Assembly: GCF_023276355.1 (NCBI RefSeq)
Contig: NZ_JALLPL010000001.1
Span: 1,054,001-1,118,000, forward strand
Length of the DNA: 64,000 nt
From: Haloplanus sp. XH21
Lineage (GTDB): Archaea > Halobacteriota > Halobacteria > Halobacteriales > Haloferacaceae
Direction: 5' to 3'
Position 1 is the first letter of the stretch; each line of letters opens with the position of its first letter. Made by a program: the position numbers and the translations under genes. Under the pieces are notes generated by a model that was not told where the DNA came from, did no database searches, and saw only the letters and a program-made list of their open reading frames with translations. This document shows, piece by piece, positions 62,815 to 64,000 of this stretch.

Positions 62815-63597
62815 ATGTCCGAAACGACACGGCGACTGGATCCGCTGGATCCACGCCCGCTCGATGGCCGGACCTGCGTCGTCACGGGCGCGTCGCGGGG
62901 GATCGGCCGGTCGATCGCCTACGAGTTGGCGCGGTGTGGTGGTGACGTGGCCATCAACTACCGCAGTTCCGCCGCCGAGGCCCGCGACGTCAAGGAGGTC
63001 ATTGAGGAGAATGACGAGACGGCGATGTGTGCCCAGGCGGATGTCTCGGACCCCGACGAGGTCGAACGGATGGCTGCCGAAGTGCACGAGGAACTCGGCT
63101 CCGTCGACGTGCTCGTCAACAACGCCGGCATCACCATCGACCGGCGGTTCGAGGAAATGAGTCACGAGGACTGGCAACAGGTCATCGATGTCAACCTCGG
63201 CGGGACGTTCAACTGCACCAAGGCTTTCTTCGAAGACATCCAGTCGGCCGAGGAGGGCCGTCTGATCAACATCTCCAGCGTGGTCGGCCAGCAGGGCAAC
63301 TACGGCCAGGCGAACTACGCCACTTCGAAGGGTGGGCTGTTCGCGTTCACGCGGACGCTCGCGCTCGAACTCGCGAGCACGGGCTCGACGGCGAACTGCG
63401 TCGCGCCCGGGTTCGTGAAGACGGACATGCTCGAGAAGGTGCCCGAGCGCGTCCAGGAGAAGATCCGCGCTCGGATCCCGCTGGATCGCTTCGCCGACAC
63501 CCAGGATATCGTCGGCATGATCCGGTTTCTGGCGAGCGACGACGCGAGCTACATGACCGGCCAGGTGCTCGGCGTCAACGGCGGTCTGGAGTGGTAG
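62815..63597 (+). CDS. phaB: PhaB-like beta-ketoacyl-CoA reductase (SDR)
   Basis: A 260-residue SDR with 'RTCVVTGASRGIGRSIAYEL' (TGxxxGIG), 'VDVLVNNAGITIDRRFEEMS', catalytic Ser and Tyr-xxx-Lys in 'INISSVVGQQGNYGQANYAT' (then SKGG) and 'VAPGFVKTDML'. This matches acetoacetyl-CoA reductase PhaB, which supplies hydroxybutyryl-CoA for polyhydroxyalkanoate storage, or FabG-like enzymes. Haloarchaea use such PhaB proteins. No PhaC or PhaE gene is seen in the window, so the role is by family only. Confidence 0.82.
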   Translation: MSETTRRLDPLDPRPLDGRTCVVTGASRGIGRSIAYELARCGGDVAINYRSSAAEARDVKEVIEENDETAMCAQADVSDPDEVERMAAEVHEELGSVDVLVNNAGITIDRRFEEMSHEDWQQVIDVNLGGTFNCTKAFFEDIQSAEEGRLINISSVVGQQGNYGQANYATSKGGLFAFTRTLALELASTGSTANCVAPGFVKTDMLEKVPERVQEKIRARIPLDRFADTQDIVGMIRFLASDDASYMTGQVLGVNGGLEW

Positions 63598-63642
63598 GCC
63601 GCTGCCCCCGGACTCTTTGACGCTGGGGCCGTACGCCGGGGT

Positions 63643-64000
63643 ATGGTCACCGTCGTCGCGATTCCGGGCAGTCTTCGGGAACACAGTTACACCCGTCTCG
63701 CGCTCGGACACGCTCTTGACGGCGCCAGGGACGCCGGCGCCGACGCCGAGTTGCTCGACCTCCGACGGTTCGATCTGCAGCCGTTGAACCCCGATGTCGA
63801 CGATCAGGGCGACAGTGCGGCGTTCGCGCGGCGGGTCCGTGCGGCCGACGCGGTGTTGCTCGGCACGCCGATGTATCACGGGTCGTACTCCGGCGTGCTG
63901 AAAAACGCCCTCGACCACTGCGGGTTCGACGAGTTCGAGGGCAAGACCGTCGGCCTGCTCGGCGTCGCGGGCGGCGCCTTCCCCATCACGGCGCTCGAAC
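63643..64000 (+). CDS. NADPH-dependent FMN reductase (3' end outside window)
   Basis: The first 119 residues are seen. The flavodoxin-like FMN-binding loop is 'VVAIPGSLREHSYTRLALGH', followed by 'ADAVLLGTPMYHGSYSGVLK' and 'NALDHCGFDEFEGKTVGLLG', the typical pattern of NAD(P)H:FMN reductases such as those of the SsuE/azoreductase group. It probably supplies reduced flavin or reduces quinone-like compounds. The gene continues beyond the right edge. Confidence 0.88.
   Translation, partial: MVTVVAIPGSLREHSYTRLALGHALDGARDAGADAELLDLRRFDLQPLNPDVDDQGDSAAFARRVRAADAVLLGTPMYHGSYSGVLKNALDHCGFDEFEGKTVGLLGVAGGAFPITALE

Overview
The window reads as chromosomal DNA of a halophilic archaeon (class Halobacteria). 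Support: high GC, acidic proteins rich in Asp and Glu, short leaders with TATA-like boxes about 26-30 bases before start codons, Pelota, RqcH, FEN, an XPD-type helicase, an FttA/aCPSF1 ribonuclease, a PduO-type cobalamin adenosyltransferase and several haloarchaea-only small protein families. I cannot name the genus safely.

Layout. 1-14.9 kb is core: end of an MFS transporter, an HTH regulator, an XPD/DinG-like helicase, an FG-GAP/UnbV protein, a MutS-like ATPase, the ribosome-rescue pair RqcH and Pelota, an ornithine cyclodeaminase-like enzyme, MFS, DUF3054, methyltransferase and GNAT genes. At 15.1-16.7 kb an orphan FokI-like nuclease gene of different texture sits before FEN. 16.8-31.5 kb returns to core: FEN, AI-2E-type permease, FolD, UspA, GlyA, a TbsP-like regulator, a YcaO protein, DUF63, a truncated DUF4013 gene, CBS, PQQ-propeller lipoprotein, glutaredoxin, PduO and tRNA-Val(CAC). 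31.5-40.4 kb is an accessory island of mixed GC directly after tRNA-Val: two or three PD-(D/E)XK nuclease-like genes, three decayed toxin-antitoxin modules whose antitoxins are intact and toxins broken, an IS200/IS605 element with tnpA and tnpB, and another PD-(D/E)XK protein. 40.4-48.6 kb has a NarK-like transporter, UspA, a histidine-kinase remnant, a malate:quinone oxidoreductase-like enzyme, a small HTH/membrane pair and a three-gene MacB-like ABC operon. 49-53.5 kb holds KatG and FttA. After tRNA-Glu(CTC), 54.1-59.5 kb is a second accessory patch with two unknown genes and a single-chain type IIG restriction-modification gene interrupted at a run of 12 G. 59.5-64 kb is core again (SDR, DUF1508, ABM, MutY, PhaB-like, FMN reductase).

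The most striking pattern is a family of short (about 85 bp) palindromic intergenic elements, seven clear copies plus at least three decayed ones. Ends are TGATACGGTTTATTGTAAGTC-like on one side and TGATACGGATTATTGTAACTG-like on the other, around a hairpin whose stem sequence changes while pairing is kept. In seven copies the outer end of the element itself supplies the stop codon of the neighbouring gene. One copy closes the gene for FttA, the archaeal transcription-termination ribonuclease. Other observations worth following are the poly-G tract (possible phase-variable restriction system), the toxin-dead TA cluster, and the orphan nucleases.
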